From: Pedobacter africanus
GTDB taxonomy: Bacteria; Bacteroidota; Bacteroidia; Sphingobacteriales; Sphingobacteriaceae
Assembly: GCF_900176535.1 (NCBI RefSeq)
Contig: NZ_FWXT01000001.1
Span: forward strand, 1-64,000
Direction of reading: 5' to 3'
Length of the DNA: 64,000 nt
In this document: in pieces, positions 1 to 9,818 of the stretch
How positions within the stretch are numbered: position 1 is the first letter of the stretch
Layout of the letters: each line of letters starts with the position of its first letter
Made by a program: the position numbers and the translations under genes
The notes under the pieces: model-generated
What the model saw: the letters and a program-made list of their open reading frames with translations, nothing else
Told to the model about the DNA's origin: nothing
The model's database searches: none

Positions 1-2780
1 GTATAAGCACCTGAAGCATTCGCTACATAAGTCTGTCCCGTTTCTCCTGCCAATAGCACCCCATCCCTGTACCACTGGTTACCAGTCGAAGCACTCGAAG
101 TTAAGGTTACTGAACCGCCAGTACAGAATGTTGTTAGTCCTGAGGCTGTAACTGTTGGTGCAGGAGGTAATGGGTATATTATTATTGTCTTTACCTCAGA
201 TACAGTAGTACATCCAGCAGCTGAAGATACTATCACCCTTATTTTAACCTTATCTAAAACCAAAGGAGCATTTGTTATTGTTAACGTTGCCGTACCGAAA
301 TCAGAAACACCATTAGCGGCAACAAAATCCACCCAGCCACTTGAGCCTTCATATTGCCACCTGTAAGTATCTGTACTTGAAGACGAGACTACAGTTGTTG
401 AGCCATTGGTGCCTTCACAAATAGTGATATCAGATGGTCCGCTGGTAATAACTGGGTTTGAATTCACCGATAATAAAACAGTAGTTTTTTTTCTTTCATT
501 GCCAAAAGTCCCTATGGTAAAATTAAAAAGACCTGCCTGACTTGGCGTTCCATTAAGAGTAACTATGTTTGTTGTATTATCAAAGGTAGTAATCAGTCCA
601 GATGGCATTCCAGTGCTAAAACTCGGAAAACCACCAATTGTACCTACAGTATAAACAATTGGTATTATGGAAGATCCAATACAAAATTGCTGGGGATTAA
701 AAGTATTGTACTTAATGTTATTACAACCCTCAATGGTTGAACCGTTCAAACACTCCTGGTGCGGATCCACAGGTATAGCAGAGATAGGGTTCGTAGCATC
801 CGGATCCGTTACATCGGGCGGTCTCAAAATACTGGCTTCAACTTCAAAAGGCTGATTTAAGAGCGGTACAACAACAGTTCCTGTAACCGTAAATTCTATC
901 ACAGTCTGATTGTTCATAGCTACTTTCGACTGGTATGTACTTCCCGAAACAGCGGCATTACTCACAGTCCCAGTTCCACTGATTATCGTTGGTACAACAG
1001 AACTGATATTATACCCTGTCGGCGCCTTAAAATCGAAGGTAGAACCAGAAATATCACTTGGCCCATCATTTTTAACCCTTATCTTATAACTTACCTTCTG
1101 ATCAGTAAAATAGGTATCAACAGTTGGCGTAATACTTTCAACCAACAGATCAGAAGATTTAATGACCATTGCAATTGGCTGGGATTCTTCACTGCCCTGG
1201 ATATAAGTCCAGGTATCCATAGATTTATTATTGCCAAAACCATTACTGGCAAAATTCGAATCGTATACTCCCCATTTATGGCCATTGGTTAAACTTGAAA
1301 CACCTGTGACAGCATTACTCACCGGGTTCGGAGTTCCACTTGCTGACCCCGCACCAGATATATTACTATCATCCCAGTAGACCCTGCTACTATACACCCC
1401 CTCATCCGCGGAACCTGTTTGAAGGTTATAATCAGTTGTGTTATCGGTTAGTTCTATAATTACGCCCTGCGGGTTTACCTCCATATCAATGTAAGGAAAA
1501 TGAACTTCTGCCGACAATAACCTAGTTTTTAACTGACTTACCGAAGTCCCAGCCGGCACGTAGTTTCCATTTGCGTCCTTTCCATCCCAAAATACAGTGT
1601 TGTTGCCAACAGAAGCTACACCTACAATCACTCTGTCGGCCCCTGATGGTACTGGAATGGTAATCTTATAAGTTCCCCCTGTGCTGGAATTAAAGGTAAT
1701 GTTCCCCCCCTTTCTACTCACCTGCCCCAATGTACCCTCTGCACCTATTACTTTCAACCCAGTAATCTGTGGTAACACAGCCGTATTTTTAAGCCATGTT
1801 GTACCACCAGAAACTCCTGATATATACATTGGAGCACTCGCGGGCAAATCAGGATTAGGTTTGTTATAAAAAATTTTATGGGTTACATTGTTACCCGCAT
1901 CTGGCAGCCTGGGGTCATGAGTGTAAGGAAGTATATCCGCCTTTTCAGAAAGATCCAGACTTTTGTAAGTAGGTATTGAATTCACAGCAAAACCGTTACT
2001 GTTCGAGAAGAAAGTAAATCCAATACCCTGATTCCCATTTGTACGAACACGATATGCCCTACCATCTTTTGTTAGCACATAATGCGTAGCGTAATAAGCG
2101 GTAGAAGAAGTATTTGAGGAGTTACTAAGCAAAAGATTCAAAACATTTGTATAGGTACGACCAATCAGCCAGGAAGTACCAAACCTTACAGATACATCCC
2201 ATGCAGCAATGACGTTGGGATTTCCACTTGATGTCGTTCCCTGTGTCCAGGTATCAGTAGCTGATCTTGCCGGAACCGTTGAATTATTGTCTCCCGTCTC
2301 TCCGCCCGGTGGCAAAAAATCTACTGTCCATACCCCTTCTATATTAACACTAACCTCAAAAGGAATATAGCGATTTGCATCTCCGGCAGCACCATTTCTC
2401 GGACCCGCCAGTTCAGCTGCACGATCGCTAATGCGTCCGGTTGAACTACCTGATGTAGAAGCATAAACCTGCCCGTTAGGGGCAGTGATACGGATAATTC
2501 CATTATTAATACCCTGCGCACTAGACCCTGTAGCTATAATTTCTCCAATTTTTGCATATACAAAATGTGTACCTGTTGTCTTAAATGGCCATGAACTCGT
2601 ATGAAAGGTGTTGGTGTTGCAGTATAAAAAAGCCCTGCTCCCATTTATCTGCCCACTAGGATAAAGATCCCTGCTCCCTTCAGCAAATACATTCAAACTA
2701 AAAAATAAAAAAACAAGAATGCCCAGACAGAATTTACCTCTGTGAGATGAGAGCACATCAGACCTGAGCGCATTTAGCAT
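1..2780 (-). CDS. Large secreted/surface protein with DUF11 and Ig-like repeats (3' end outside window)
   Basis: The reading frame starts at the ATG at 2780 and stays open to the window edge, giving about 926 residues without the C-terminus. The first ~35 residues form a signal peptide with a hydrophobic core (LGILVFLFFSLNVFA). About residues 540-640 look like a DUF11/CARDB-type beta-sandwich (KVSYKIRVKNDGPSDISG). The last ~150 residues are Ig-like modules with the Q-W-Y-R-D-G pattern seen in bacterial surface and gliding proteins (SGLTTFCTGGSVTLT). Proteins of this layout in Bacteroidota often end in a type IX secretion or gliding-motility C-terminal domain; that part is not visible, so this is inference. 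A role in adhesion or surface structure is likely but not shown. A ~500 bp AT-rich gap separates it from the polysaccharide genes upstream. Confidence 0.8.
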   Translation of the reverse strand, partial: MLNALRSDVLSSHRGKFCLGILVFLFFSLNVFAEGSRDLYPSGQINGSRAFLYCNTNTFHTSSWPFKTTGTHFVYAKIGEIIATGSSAQGINNGIIRITAPNGQVYASTSGSSTGRISDRAAELAGPRNGAAGDANRYIPFEVSVNIEGVWTVDFLPPGGETGDNNSTVPARSATDTWTQGTTSSGNPNVIAAWDVSVRFGTSWLIGRTYTNVLNLLLSNSSNTSSTAYYATHYVLTKDGRAYRVRTNGNQGIGFTFFSNSNGFAVNSIPTYKSLDLSEKADILPYTHDPRLPDAGNNVTHKIFYNKPNPDLPASAPMYISGVSGGTTWLKNTAVLPQITGLKVIGAEGTLGQVSRKGGNITFNSSTGGTYKITIPVPSGADRVIVGVASVGNNTVFWDGKDANGNYVPAGTSVSQLKTRLLSAEVHFPYIDMEVNPQGVIIELTDNTTDYNLQTGSADEGVYSSRVYWDDSNISGAGSASGTPNPVSNAVTGVSSLTNGHKWGVYDSNFASNGFGNNKSMDTWTYIQGSEESQPIAMVIKSSDLLVESITPTVDTYFTDQKVSYKIRVKNDGPSDISGSTFDFKAPTGYNISSVVPTIISGTGTVSNAAVSGSTYQSKVAMNNQTVIEFTVTGTVVVPLLNQPFEVEASILRPPDVTDPDATNPISAIPVDPHQECLNGSTIEGCNNIKYNTFNPQQFCIGSSIIPIVYTVGTIGGFPSFSTGMPSGLITTFDNTTNIVTLNGTPSQAGLFNFTIGTFGNERKKTTVLLSVNSNPVITSGPSDITICEGTNGSTTVVSSSSTDTYRWQYEGSSGWVDFVAANGVSDFGTATLTITNAPLVLDKVKIRVIVSSAAGCTTVSEVKTIIIYPLPPAPTVTASGLTTFCTGGSVTLTSSASTGNQWYRDGVLLAGETGQTYVANASGAY

Positions 2781-3284
2781 AAATTCAGTTTACATTAACT
2801 TTACTAAAAAAACTTCTTACCTGACACAGTGATTATTTTCTTAAGAGAGACAAACCCATCAGAAAAGTCAACACAAGCAAACAAAAATTTCTTATAAGTA
2901 TAATTTCATTTACCTCTAGCAAATTAAATAGAATTCATGTCTTTTCCATTAAAAAAATAAAATTTTTAATAACAATCAAGCCAAAAATATCATATCACCA
3001 AAAAAATACCTTAATTTATACAATAAAGGCACTTTTTAATAAAGGCACCATATATCACCGCTCCAGAAAAAAAAATAAATTGTAGATTTTTGAGTAAAAA
3101 ATTACTCATATAGAGTAAATAATAAACACAAATTAAATAAATAAAATTATGCCATCATAACAAAAAAGCAATAAAAAAGAACAAAAAAAGTCAAATTGGA
3201 AATTTTAATCCAAAAAACGTCAGACCAATCCAGAAAACAAATGATAAAAAATAAACTAAAAAGAAAACCAGATGTGGTAAAACC
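2781..3284. other. AT-rich intergenic region, no gene seen
   Basis: About 500 bases, very rich in A and T with long A runs. It lies between the start of the surface-protein gene and the 3' end of the interrupted glycan gene, both on the minus strand. It must hold the promoter of the surface-protein gene, but I see no clear TAnnTTTG box. No open frame of useful length and no convincing hairpin terminator was found. Confidence 0.6.
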
Positions 3285-3995
3285 TCATTGCACAATCAAA
3301 GGCGTATTAAGTTTGGATTTTACAATTTTCAACACCTTCCCTTCCTTGATCACATATAAATAAATCCTATACATTACCGGATCCTTAGGAACGTTCAGGA
3401 CAACCGAATTTCCTGTTGCAAAACGCTCCATAGAAACCGGCTTTTCAAACCTGTCAACCCTGGAGAGGTTCCATTCAAATTCAAAACCGTGCTTTAAAGA
3501 ATCAGTCAGTATCCATCTATTGTTGTGTTTGATCAACGCGTGATATTTTAATGCTGCACCTTCAAAAGTTCCCAGAGCAGGTTTCAGAATTTTAACTTCT
3601 GGTACCTCAAAACGTACCGGGCTTTTTACCCAAAGATGAGCAAGTTGCATAAAGTCAAACTTCTCCCTACCCTGACCATCCTTAATCCCATTTACCATCA
3701 CCCGATCAACCCTCTTTTCATCCTGCCAGTTCGAAATGAATATTCCCTCTGTAACCGTTCCTATACCAGTATAGGTATACACCGGCACATCACTATAAAA
3801 ATAAGGCACATTTAAACTTCGGGCAAATGACTTTATCTCCGGTTTATCATCCGAAACCAGTCCATAAGCATCAATCTGAGGGATAGCTATTTTAAGCCTA
3901 TCAACCGCAAAATTCAGGTTTTCAGAAACTTCTACATCAACCGATATAGGTCTTTCAGGATCAATTTTCCGAATGTTGACAACGAGTTCCTTGAG
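3285..3995 (-). pseudogene. In-frame C-terminal continuation of the GT2-GH26 gene, cut off by an amber codon
   Basis: Directly after the TAG at 3996-3998 the same frame continues for 236 sense codons to a stop at 3285. The continuation has no ATG near its start; the first usable start is a GTG at 3809, in the middle of the domain. The first residues (LKELVVNIRKIDPERPISVD) read smoothly on from the end of the upstream protein (YQQNAYLN), and DPERPISVDVEV looks like the next barrel strand of a GH TIM barrel. A single G-to-A change in a Trp codon (TGG to TAG) would explain the break. Residues further on (GIFISNWQDEKR, then a beta-rich tail) look like the barrel end plus a C-terminal beta domain. 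Best read as the severed 3' part of one ~1267-codon gene, not as a separate gene. A sequencing error is also possible. Confidence 0.75.
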
Positions 3996-6900
3996 CTAGT
4001 TTAAGTAGGCATTTTGCTGATAAATCAATTCCGGCTTGTAATAATATAAGTCGAGTTTTTGAAAGACAGCGTTTCCTATATTCCAGGAAACAATCATAGG
4101 TTCCTTTTTTAGGGAGTTGACAGATTTCAATATTTTGGTCTGTAATTTATCCAATTCTTTCCCATCAGCTAAAAAATCCAGTTCATCCGAAATCCAGTAG
4201 CTATAGTGTATGCTGATACCAGTACTTTTGGCAGCTTTAAGTATGTTCCGGTCATAAATATCAGGGCCATAACGTTTAATCACATTGATCCCTATAGCTT
4301 TCATTTCCTTGAAATCGTTCAGCATATCGTAAATGGTTACCGTGTGATAGTTATTTGTCCAGTCTCCACCCCGGTTATAATTTATCCCTTTAAGTCCTGT
4401 AAACAAATTCTTTGCATTTCGGGATACAGACTGAGGGGCAGATTGATCTACCTGTGGTATCCCCAATATAGCACCAACAGGCTTGTCTTTGTTTTCTGCG
4501 GCAACAGGCAACAAAAGTTGTTTTAAAACCTCAGGATGCTGAATACTCCAGTTCAGTGCAGTCTGCCTGGCATTGCCCGGTACATTTCTGTCAAAATCCG
4601 AATTAAAGAAAACAAAGCCCTTGATTTCTTTGAATTTCTTTCTCACCCTAAAAGCCTCTTTAAACCACTTATCCTGATCTCCCGCATCGGCAAGAGAGCC
4701 CATCTCTGCCAGCATAACCGGTAACCCAGAGCGGAAAATTGCATTTTGATGAAAAGGCTGATAAAGCTCTTCCATAGTTGTCCATCTTTTATTTGAATTT
4801 AAAGCGCCATAGTTCAGATTGGTAACACCAATCCAATCCACATACTGTTTTCCGGGAAAATAGGCAGTAGTATTTTCTGCCTTCCAAGGGTTCCACACCC
4901 ACACTGCATTGTAAGTAGCATGAGCATAAAAGAAATCATACACATATCTCCAGGCCTGCTTAAATTCAAAAGAACTATTGTTACCAGTTGCAGACCACGG
5001 ATATGCAGGATTATCCATTTCATGCGCAAAGCGCAGATAAACAGGGCGCTGCAACCCTCTAACCTGGGCAGAAAATTTCAGCAGATACTGATCGTATTTC
5101 CCCGCAGTTATATTTTTGAATACCTTTTGATCCGCCTTCTTGTTTCCATAATCCCCGAATAAATTCTGCCATGGTTCCCAGGTAATCATCGGAACCGATC
5201 CCTTTCTATAAATAGAATCAACAGTCTTTATTGGCAAATTGCAATGCCCTTCATCTCCCCAGGGAATATATACAGATACCAGATCAAAATGATTGTCCAG
5301 CTGTTGCTCCAATTGGTTAACCTGCTTAAGTGACGACAGTCCGTTAAAGCCTGCAGGAGAAAATACACCAGTAATAAAATACTTTGACTTATGGTCGGGG
5401 ACAGCCGGCATGATTGTCTTTTGACCAGAAAACTGAGCAAAATACAATATTGTACATGCCAGGATAATGGTAATAATCAATGATGCGCTTCTTACCCCGG
5501 CATATAAGCGCCGTCTCATTAGCCAAAAATCTATCTTTACACTTTTTACCCAGCTCATAAAAGCATTTGCCTGTGGGTAGCGCTCTTTTAGCAACTGATA
5601 CTGCTGCTGTCTGCTTGCAGCAATATTAAAGCAAAGTATAAAGCTATTCAAACCTGCAAAACCGACCATAATTAAATTATAGGGATTCCAATCCACCCAT
5701 AAACCATATCCTATTGCTATAACAGACAACGCCAGCATAACCAGGTTTGGCACATTTAAAGGCCAATTATTGGCTTCATTACCATCTTTAGGTGTCGGCA
5801 CATAGGGTATTTTTTTTCCAATAATGGTATATACCAATCCCAGGATGTATATCCACCACGTGCCGATCATCAATAAGCCTCCGACAACATGAAAGCCCCT
5901 TTCTTCATCTTCCATAACCCACCATTGTACAAAATGACGAATCAGGAGTGTAGAAGCAACAAAAGGCAATACCACCAACCCGAAACTGGCAATGTTCATT
6001 CGCATCGGACTGACATCAAAAAGCAACGAAATAATTGGGATTAGGAAATTAATCAGATAAATCAGTCCAGAAAGGTAATGGAGAGGGATAACCGCATAAT
6101 GTATTTTTTGTTTCCAGGTAAATCCCTTGAAAAGCTTAGGGTAGGCAGTAAGCAGCAAATCAAAAACACCCCTGGACCACTTTAACTGTTGCTTATAATA
6201 TGCAGAAAGTGTTGATGGGACAAGTCCCCGCGCCAAAACACTAGGCACATATACCGATTTCCAGCCTTTGGAATGCAATTGCATGGCCGTATGCATATCT
6301 TCCGCAAGCCCTGCAGCATGCCCACCTATAGATTCCAGCGCAGTCCTGCGAAACGTGCAATTTGCACCAATAGCCAATACGGTACCATACCTATTCATCG
6401 TCATCATCATGGGCCCATAAAACTGATAGGTTTGCTGCGCCGCCCCCTTGGCAATCAGATTTTCATCATTGTTTTTGTAAGCCTGTACAATTTGCACAAA
6501 ACCGATTTCAGGATTGTTAAAATGTGAAACAATAGGGTCAAGAAAATTAGGAAAAGGGACATGGTCCGGATCTAGCACTACACAAAGCTCACCTGAAGAT
6601 CGCGCCAGCGCATTGTTGATATTTCCCGCCTTGGCATCTATCTTTTTTATGCGCGTAACGTGGTTTACACCCAACGCCTTACATAATTTTTTCAGATATG
6701 GATCATCAGCTTCATCGCACAGATAACTATTGTGAGGATAGGTAATGGCCTGAATAGCCTTCAATGTCTCCTCAATCATCTCATAAGGCTCTCCGGCACA
6801 ATAGGTAGTAAATATATCTACCGTATATACCTTTTCATGCAGAGGGGTCTTGGGAATTGTGATAAAAAGATAATGGCACCACTCATGAATTGTTTTAAGG

Positions 6901-7088
6901 CACATGAATACAAACGTAACTACCAGCATCCAATACAACGGCGGGCAGCCCCTTACCTCCGGCACAAGCATGTTATAAAGAAAGAAGACCATAGCCGCCA
7001 ATCCAAGTGTAATCATCAGCCTCAATGTAAACCGCTCCATTCTCGTAGGCGGCGACACCAGATGAATAGGTTTCAGGACAGGTTTCAT
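3996..7088 (-). CDS. Membrane GT2 polysaccharide synthase fused to GH26 and a second TIM barrel (truncated by in-frame TAG)
   Basis: This 1030-residue protein starts at the ATG at 7088. Two N-terminal membrane segments (about 23-43 and 51-75) precede a cellulose-synthase-like GT2 domain with D125 and the DEADD loop, the metal motif DPD at 173-175, E263-D264 as the likely base, and QQLKW at 300-304 in place of the usual QxxRW. More membrane segments follow (about 330-490 and 535-553). Residues 565-860 are a GH26 (mannanase-type) domain with acid/base E690 in RFAHE and nucleophile E795 in MLAEMG. From about 895 a GH2/GH5-like barrel begins (GINYNRGGDW); its usual W-x-G-N-E reads WNIGNA, so the acid/base Glu is missing. 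The barrel stops at a TAG although the frame continues to 3285. It overlaps the upstream hydrolase gene by 4 bp. Likely role: making and trimming an exported polysaccharide; the sugar is unknown. Confidence 0.85.
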   Translation of the reverse strand: MKPVLKPIHLVSPPTRMERFTLRLMITLGLAAMVFFLYNMLVPEVRGCPPLYWMLVVTFVFMCLKTIHEWCHYLFITIPKTPLHEKVYTVDIFTTYCAGEPYEMIEETLKAIQAITYPHNSYLCDEADDPYLKKLCKALGVNHVTRIKKIDAKAGNINNALARSSGELCVVLDPDHVPFPNFLDPIVSHFNNPEIGFVQIVQAYKNNDENLIAKGAAQQTYQFYGPMMMTMNRYGTVLAIGANCTFRRTALESIGGHAAGLAEDMHTAMQLHSKGWKSVYVPSVLARGLVPSTLSAYYKQQLKWSRGVFDLLLTAYPKLFKGFTWKQKIHYAVIPLHYLSGLIYLINFLIPIISLLFDVSPMRMNIASFGLVVLPFVASTLLIRHFVQWWVMEDEERGFHVVGGLLMIGTWWIYILGLVYTIIGKKIPYVPTPKDGNEANNWPLNVPNLVMLALSVIAIGYGLWVDWNPYNLIMVGFAGLNSFILCFNIAASRQQQYQLLKERYPQANAFMSWVKSVKIDFWLMRRRLYAGVRSASLIITIILACTILYFAQFSGQKTIMPAVPDHKSKYFITGVFSPAGFNGLSSLKQVNQLEQQLDNHFDLVSVYIPWGDEGHCNLPIKTVDSIYRKGSVPMITWEPWQNLFGDYGNKKADQKVFKNITAGKYDQYLLKFSAQVRGLQRPVYLRFAHEMDNPAYPWSATGNNSSFEFKQAWRYVYDFFYAHATYNAVWVWNPWKAENTTAYFPGKQYVDWIGVTNLNYGALNSNKRWTTMEELYQPFHQNAIFRSGLPVMLAEMGSLADAGDQDKWFKEAFRVRKKFKEIKGFVFFNSDFDRNVPGNARQTALNWSIQHPEVLKQLLLPVAAENKDKPVGAILGIPQVDQSAPQSVSRNAKNLFTGLKGINYNRGGDWTNNYHTVTIYDMLNDFKEMKAIGINVIKRYGPDIYDRNILKAAKSTGISIHYSYWISDELDFLADGKELDKLQTKILKSVNSLKKEPMIVSWNIGNAVFQKLDLYYYKPELIYQQNAYLN

Positions 7089-8389
7089 TTGTCAGTAATT
7101 ACGTAAAAAGGTGTATTTACAGTAGAGAAATGGCCATTTTCATCATAAATCGTAGCAAAAATCCGGTACGGTCCTTCGTCAGTTGGTGCTTTAAAGTTTA
7201 CATTTAATCCCTGATCGTCCTCCATAAGTCCTGCAATAGGTTTTAATTTTCTGGTACTGTGCAGGTTATTTTTCTTGTACCAATCTTCCTTAAAAATCTG
7301 CCATTTTACTGTTTTTATTATTGCCTTTTCCAACATCAATACTTCAGCTGAAGAGTGATTTCCGGGCGATAAAATGATATTGTCTCTTGCCCCCTTTTTA
7401 TCCAGAAGCATGTATTTAATCTGTGGAAAAGGATATTCTTTCCTTTTGCCCGTCCAGATGTACTGCATGGTACTTACAACCTCAGATTCTGCCCCGTTCT
7501 CATCAAACATACTAAACCAGGTGTGCGTTCCTTCTTGTTTGTTACCCCAATAAAAGGCAAAAGCTCCCAAAAATCTTGGATTTTCTACAGGCATATATGT
7601 TTTATACCTTTCCAGGTAAATATCTGCCTTTTTTGTACTGTTGTCTTCAATGTAAGCCCCCCAGGCAGTCTGCTCTGTCCCCTCCCAGGGGCCATTTATA
7701 CCCCATTCAGCCAACATAAAAGGACCATTCCAAAACAACGAGACGCCTTTTAGCTCGTCCCTTAAAAAAGAAAGCCTGCTAAAAATATTAAAAGAGATCA
7801 GGTCAACATTGCAGCGCGCATTAATATTGAAGATGTTCTTGGAATTAAAATTCATTACTGTTGTGGTAACCGGATGGTCAGGATCTTCCCGGTGAATCAT
7901 CTCCGTCAATTCGTTAAAAGCCTTATAAAAATTCAGGTAAGCCGGCTTATGTGGAAAATCCAGCTCATTCCCTATGCACCACATTAACAGGGCCGGATGT
8001 TTTTTAAACCTGGATACTACCGATTCAAATGCCTCATATTGCTTAGCCACCTTACTTCCGTTATTGTAAAAGGCCATATAGTCACTGTTAAAAACCGGCA
8101 AGCCAACCACTACAGCAATTTCATTTGCAGCAGCACTATCTAATACCTTAGCAAGGTTCAGGGTATCCCATACCCTTACGGTATTCCCTCCGGCTCTTTT
8201 CAAGACATCAAAATGCGCATTACCAGATGCACCTTTAATATAGAAAGGCTTTCCATCCCTATACAAGATATACTTTCCGTTTTTTTCTTCAATATGAACC
8301 TTTCCCTGCAAAGTATCCTTTTGCCGTGAAGAACTTATAGCTGCAGCAACCAGTAACAGTGCCGACAAGAATATTTTTATAGCTTTCAA
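7085..8389 (-). CDS. Secreted GH2-like TIM-barrel glycoside hydrolase
   Basis: The protein has a GH2 catalytic-type barrel with the acid/base Glu in CIGNELDF and the nucleophile Glu in MLAEWGING, both present, so it is probably active. A C-terminal beta domain follows (about the last 110 residues). No ATG precedes the barrel. I chose the TTG at 8389 because it gives a compact signal sequence (MKAIKIFLSALLLVAAA); TTGs at 8410 and 8473 are in frame and would add a charged N-terminal tail of 7 or 28 residues. The gene ends in an ATGA overlap with the GT2-GH26 gene, so the two are translationally coupled and probably act on the same exported polysaccharide. Substrate not inferable. Confidence 0.8.
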   Translation of the reverse strand: MKAIKIFLSALLLVAAAISSSRQKDTLQGKVHIEEKNGKYILYRDGKPFYIKGASGNAHFDVLKRAGGNTVRVWDTLNLAKVLDSAAANEIAVVVGLPVFNSDYMAFYNNGSKVAKQYEAFESVVSRFKKHPALLMWCIGNELDFPHKPAYLNFYKAFNELTEMIHREDPDHPVTTTVMNFNSKNIFNINARCNVDLISFNIFSRLSFLRDELKGVSLFWNGPFMLAEWGINGPWEGTEQTAWGAYIEDNSTKKADIYLERYKTYMPVENPRFLGAFAFYWGNKQEGTHTWFSMFDENGAESEVVSTMQYIWTGKRKEYPFPQIKYMLLDKKGARDNIILSPGNHSSAEVLMLEKAIIKTVKWQIFKEDWYKKNNLHSTRKLKPIAGLMEDDQGLNVNFKAPTDEGPYRIFATIYDENGHFSTVNTPFYVITDK

Positions 8390-8937
8390 GCAAACAATAG
8401 TTTCTTTCAATGATAAAACTTTTTTATCGATCTGCCTAAGCTTTTTTAAATTCTGTTTAAAAAGAATGCCCAAGAGTAAAAAAATACCTTTCGTTTACCT
8501 TAGAGAAGATTTTCACCTATCGATTCCTTTCTATTTACCAACTGCTTATTAAAATTATCTAAAACGAATCACCAATGAGAAGAACCTAGGCAAAAAATGG
8601 CTCAGGTTTTGATCGCTGCAAAATAAGTGACTGTAGCTGGATTGTGTTTTCAGAACGTAAAACAATCAGCTGCAAAAGAACCAAAATAAACCGGGCACTA
8701 CATTTTAATGATAAAAAACAGGAATTGTGCCCACAGTAAGTAAAAGCCCCTGAGGATAAAGAAAGCAAACTCTAGGAGTAACAAATTGTACAATCAATGG
8801 ATATAAAAAAGAACAGCCTAATAAAAGATCAATAGATTTTACTTTACAGAAGTCATTCAATATAAAGAAACAGGCGAAGTGTTTGAATATTATAAAGTCA
8901 AGATCACGTATGAACCATAAAAAGAACGGAAAACTAA
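8390..8937. other. Intergenic region between divergent genes with a possible gene remnant
   Basis: About 460-550 bases lie between the minus-strand hydrolase and the plus-strand lipoprotein. A frame at 8825-8920 on the plus strand reads as 31 coding-like residues (FTEVIQYKETGEVFEYYKV) ending in TAA, but has no start codon and follows an in-frame stop. It may be the tail of a decayed gene. Short minus-strand frames in 8586-8992 have low-quality composition and overlap the next gene's start, so I do not accept them. Confidence 0.3.
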
Positions 8938-9744
8938 ATGAAAAACTTGCATTATACCCTCTTCTTGTTTTTGCTCTTTTCGTGTAAACCAAGGGTAAAT
9001 AATTTTTATCAGGGAAAGGTCATAGACCTGAACAATAAACCTCTTGAAGGTGTCATTGTAACTGAAGAAGACAGGAAGGAGAAACAGACCACAACAGATA
9101 AAAACGGCTATTTTAAATTGGATAGAAGTCCGGATTGGCTGGGAAGGTTAATATTTATCAAGGATGGCTATCAAACTGACACCATTGCAAGTGTATGGCA
9201 TCAGGCAGGTGAAACAACTGAATACAACTTTATTGAAAAAGACACAACTATCGTCAGGTTAAAAGCAACCAAAGTTAAAGATTCAATAGTTCCTTCCAAC
9301 TCTCTATTCCAGTCGATTGAGTCCATAGGGCTGCCTTTCAAAGACTCTACAAATTTTGATAATTTTAATTTTAAGGAATCCCGAAAATTGACAAACCGGG
9401 AAGCTGGTATTTTAAAACTAAATACCCTATACAGTGGAGCCACGGGATTTTATTCCAGATATACCGTTCCATTCTCCACTAAATTCAAATCTGTTGTCAT
9501 TAGCTATCATCCCAACGAACATGAGTTGATTACTACACTTATTAATTATGATAGGGATTATAATATTCTCGGTAAGGTTGATATCGCCTATGATGAAATT
9601 GCAGAATCACAATTTTGGAAAGAAAGCCTGCTGACAATGGATAAAATTATAGTCGATGAAATCAGCTGGATGGAGAACGGGCCGGTCAGGAAAACAAAAG
9701 CCTACGAGGTTTTGCCCAATGGCAAAATAACCAGGAACCAATGA
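8938..9744 (+). CDS. Lipoprotein with N-terminal carboxypeptidase-regulatory-like domain
   Basis: 268 residues. A short signal ends in a lipobox (LFLLFSC, Cys16), so it should be a lipid-anchored envelope protein. Residues ~24-110 match the beta-sandwich pattern of carboxypeptidase-regulatory-like domains (GKVIDLNNKPLEGVIV, then TTTDKNGYFKL), a fold common in Bacteroidota envelope proteins. The rest is not recognised. Its TGA stop overlaps the ATG of a 25-codon frame (ATGA at 9741-9744), which in turn overlaps the Imm74-like gene, so it leads a tightly coupled set. Function unknown. Confidence 0.75.
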   Translation: MKNLHYTLFLFLLFSCKPRVNNFYQGKVIDLNNKPLEGVIVTEEDRKEKQTTTDKNGYFKLDRSPDWLGRLIFIKDGYQTDTIASVWHQAGETTEYNFIEKDTTIVRLKATKVKDSIVPSNSLFQSIESIGLPFKDSTNFDNFNFKESRKLTNREAGILKLNTLYSGATGFYSRYTVPFSTKFKSVVISYHPNEHELITTLINYDRDYNILGKVDIAYDEIAESQFWKESLLTMDKIIVDEISWMENGPVRKTKAYEVLPNGKITRNQ

Positions 9745-9818
9745 CAGACAGAATAATCAATACCAGCTCAGTAAAACTGGAGTCGGCCACAGCAGAAATA
9801 GGCTATTTTGATATATGA
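9741..9818 (+). CDS. Possible 25-residue coupling peptide between two genes
   Basis: A 25-codon frame starts at the ATG at 9741 and overlaps the preceding stop in ATGA. Its own TGA at 9816-9818 overlaps the ATG of the next gene at 9815 in the same way. It begins MTDRIINTSS and ends EIGYFDI. I do not recognise it. It could be a real small protein, the leftover N-terminus of a lost gene, or a translated bridge that carries ribosomes from the lipoprotein gene to the Imm74-like gene. The double overlap supports translation; its small size keeps confidence low. Confidence 0.35.
   Translation: MTDRIINTSSVKLESATAEIGYFDI

Noticed and set aside
3285..3809. Separate 174-residue gene starting at GTG 3809
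   Set aside because: The start would fall inside a continuous domain, the frame is open back to the TAG at 3998, and no promoter or ATG is seen. It is better explained as the cut-off end of the upstream gene.
8586..8992. Two overlapping minus-strand frames of 60 and 95 residues
   Set aside because: Composition is poor (hydrophobic, low complexity) and they overlap the lipoprotein start on the opposite strand.
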